Below the pieces are notes generated by a model. The model searched no databases and was not told where the DNA came from. It saw nothing but the letters and a program-made list of their open reading frames with translations. A program made the position numbers and the translations under genes. A stretch of DNA of 36,098 nt, taken from positions 1 through 36,098 of the forward strand of contig NZ_AJXN01000048.1 of assembly GCF_000286355.1 (NCBI RefSeq), written 5' to 3'. Source of the DNA: Kocuria atrinae C3-8. GTDB lineage: Bacteria; Actinomycetota; Actinomycetes; Actinomycetales; Micrococcaceae. This document shows, piece by piece, positions 35,314 through 36,098 of the stretch. The stretch's first letter is position 1; each line of letters begins with the position of its first letter.

Positions 35314-35475
35314 CGGTCCCTCCCCCGACATGACCTGTGGAAACTCGTACCGGAGGCCGGGGCGGGAATAGCATGAAGGTTCTGTAGCGTTGGCACGAAA
35401 GACGCCCGCGGCGTCGGCTACAACACGAGATCAATCGGGCCCTGACACGGGGCGGAGCAGAAGAGGTACGGACAC

Positions 35476-36060
35476 GTGAGCTTTTGGCGCAGACTCAAGG
35501 AAGATCTCGAAACTGCCCGCAGCCACGACCCAGCGGCTCGTTCCAACGTGGAGGTCGCGCTGAATTATTCGGGGCTGCACGCCATCTGGGCGCACCGTCT
35601 CTCGCACAAGCTGTGGCAGGACCCCAATAAGCGACTGTTGGCTCGCACCGTCTCTCAGGCCGCGCGCTGGGCCACCGGCGTGGAGATCCATCCCGGTGCC
35701 ACCATCGGTCGCCGCTTCTTCATCGACCACGGCATGGGCGTGGTCATCGGTGAGACCGCCGAGATCGGCGAGGACGTCATGATCTACCACGGCGTGACCC
35801 TGGGCGGCCGTTCCCTCGAGCCGGTCAAACGTCACCCCACCATCGGCGACCGCGTGACCATTGGTGCGGGCGCCAAGATTCTGGGCCCGCTGGTGGTCGG
35901 TGCGGACTCGGCCGTGGGCGCGAATTCCGTGGTCGTCAAGGACGTTCCCGAGGACTCGATCGTCACGGGCATCCCGGGCAAGATTCGCCAGCGCACTCCC
36001 GAGAAGCAGGAGCCCCTGGTGGACCCTGCCACCTACATCGATCCCGCCATGTGGATCTGA
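35476..36060 (+). CDS. cysE: Serine O-acetyltransferase
   Basis: Acetylates serine with acetyl-CoA, giving the substrate of CysK. 194 residues, the short SAT form. Left-handed beta-helix (hexapeptide) repeats are visible: [44 protein letters not shown], with catalytic Asp/His in FIDHGMG, then [50 protein letters not shown]. The GTG start at 35476 follows GAAGAGG. The C-terminus ends in Ile (DPAMWI), the residue by which SAT tails insert into the CysK active site, so a cysteine synthase complex with the neighbouring CysK is likely. Confidence 0.97.
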   Translation: MSFWRRLKEDLETARSHDPAARSNVEVALNYSGLHAIWAHRLSHKLWQDPNKRLLARTVSQAARWATGVEIHPGATIGRRFFIDHGMGVVIGETAEIGEDVMIYHGVTLGGRSLEPVKRHPTIGDRVTIGAGAKILGPLVVGADSAVGANSVVVKDVPEDSIVTGIPGKIRQRTPEKQEPLVDPATYIDPAMWI

Positions 36061-36098
36061 TGCACTGATTTTTTAGTTCGACGACGCCGCGGGCCCCC
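36061..36098. other. Truncated intergenic end
   Basis: The last 38 bases hold TTTTTTAG and then TTCGACGACGCCGC, a repeat of the left arm of the hairpin-like element at 8723. No gene begins before the window ends. Confidence 0.4.

Overview
The window looks like chromosome from a high-GC Gram-positive actinobacterium, most likely a member of the Micrococcaceae (Micrococcales). The support is codon use, the sucB-lipB-lipA and DUF4191-RDD-glnA gene order, an MptB-type mannosyltransferase, and a GlnR-type box in front of glnA. I assign no species. There is no insertion sequence, prophage, CRISPR array or replication origin that I can see.

Layout. 1-6.5 kb: the 3' part of a 2-oxoacid dehydrogenase E2 gene (sucB), a small membrane protein, a membrane-anchored pseudokinase on the minus strand, then lipB and lipA, which make and finish the lipoyl cofactor that E2 carries, and a DUF4191 protein. 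6.5-11.4 kb: an RDD membrane protein, glutamine synthetase glnA with a nitrogen-control site, a polyprenol-phosphomannose-dependent mannosyltransferase, oligoribonuclease and tRNA-His. 11.4-13.8 kb: an ECF42-type sigma factor with its DGPF (YCII) partner, a recognisable ECF42-type promoter, a GNAT remnant and a YidD-like protein. 13.8-19.1 kb: a TetR / ABC1-kinase pair divergent from two membrane proteins, with an operator between them, then an orphan Tat-type secreted protein and a VOC protein. 19-25.3 kb, mostly minus strand: a zinc alcohol dehydrogenase, an SDR remnant, two tandem Gdx/SugE-type SMR exporters behind a guanidine-III riboswitch, an NTF2-like protein, an APC permease, a lipoprotein quinoprotein-type sugar dehydrogenase and a stress-type SDR. 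25.3-29.9 kb: four overlapping glycosyltransferase genes followed by a LuxR-type response regulator. 30-36 kb: def, yaaA, RNase P RNA, a zinc-ribbon coiled-coil protein overlapping a Nif3-like gene, msrA, and the cysteine pair cysK-cysE.

The most important caution is sequence quality. At least seventeen genes, several of them usually essential or conserved (sucB, lipA, glnA, orn, cysK), are broken by one- or two-base changes. Every one is a net loss, usually in a short homopolymer, and restoring the lost bases gives a full-length protein with intact motifs. This points to deletion errors in the read or assembly, not gene decay. I therefore annotate these genes over their full span as CDS and give the position of each break. 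Only two short fragments, GNAT at 13320-13448 and SDR at 20327-20545, look like true gene remnants.

The best regulatory finds are the guanidine-III riboswitch upstream of the SMR pair, the ECF42-type promoter in front of the DGPF gene, the GlnR-like box of glnA, and the TetR operator overlapping a promoter at 16406-16441.
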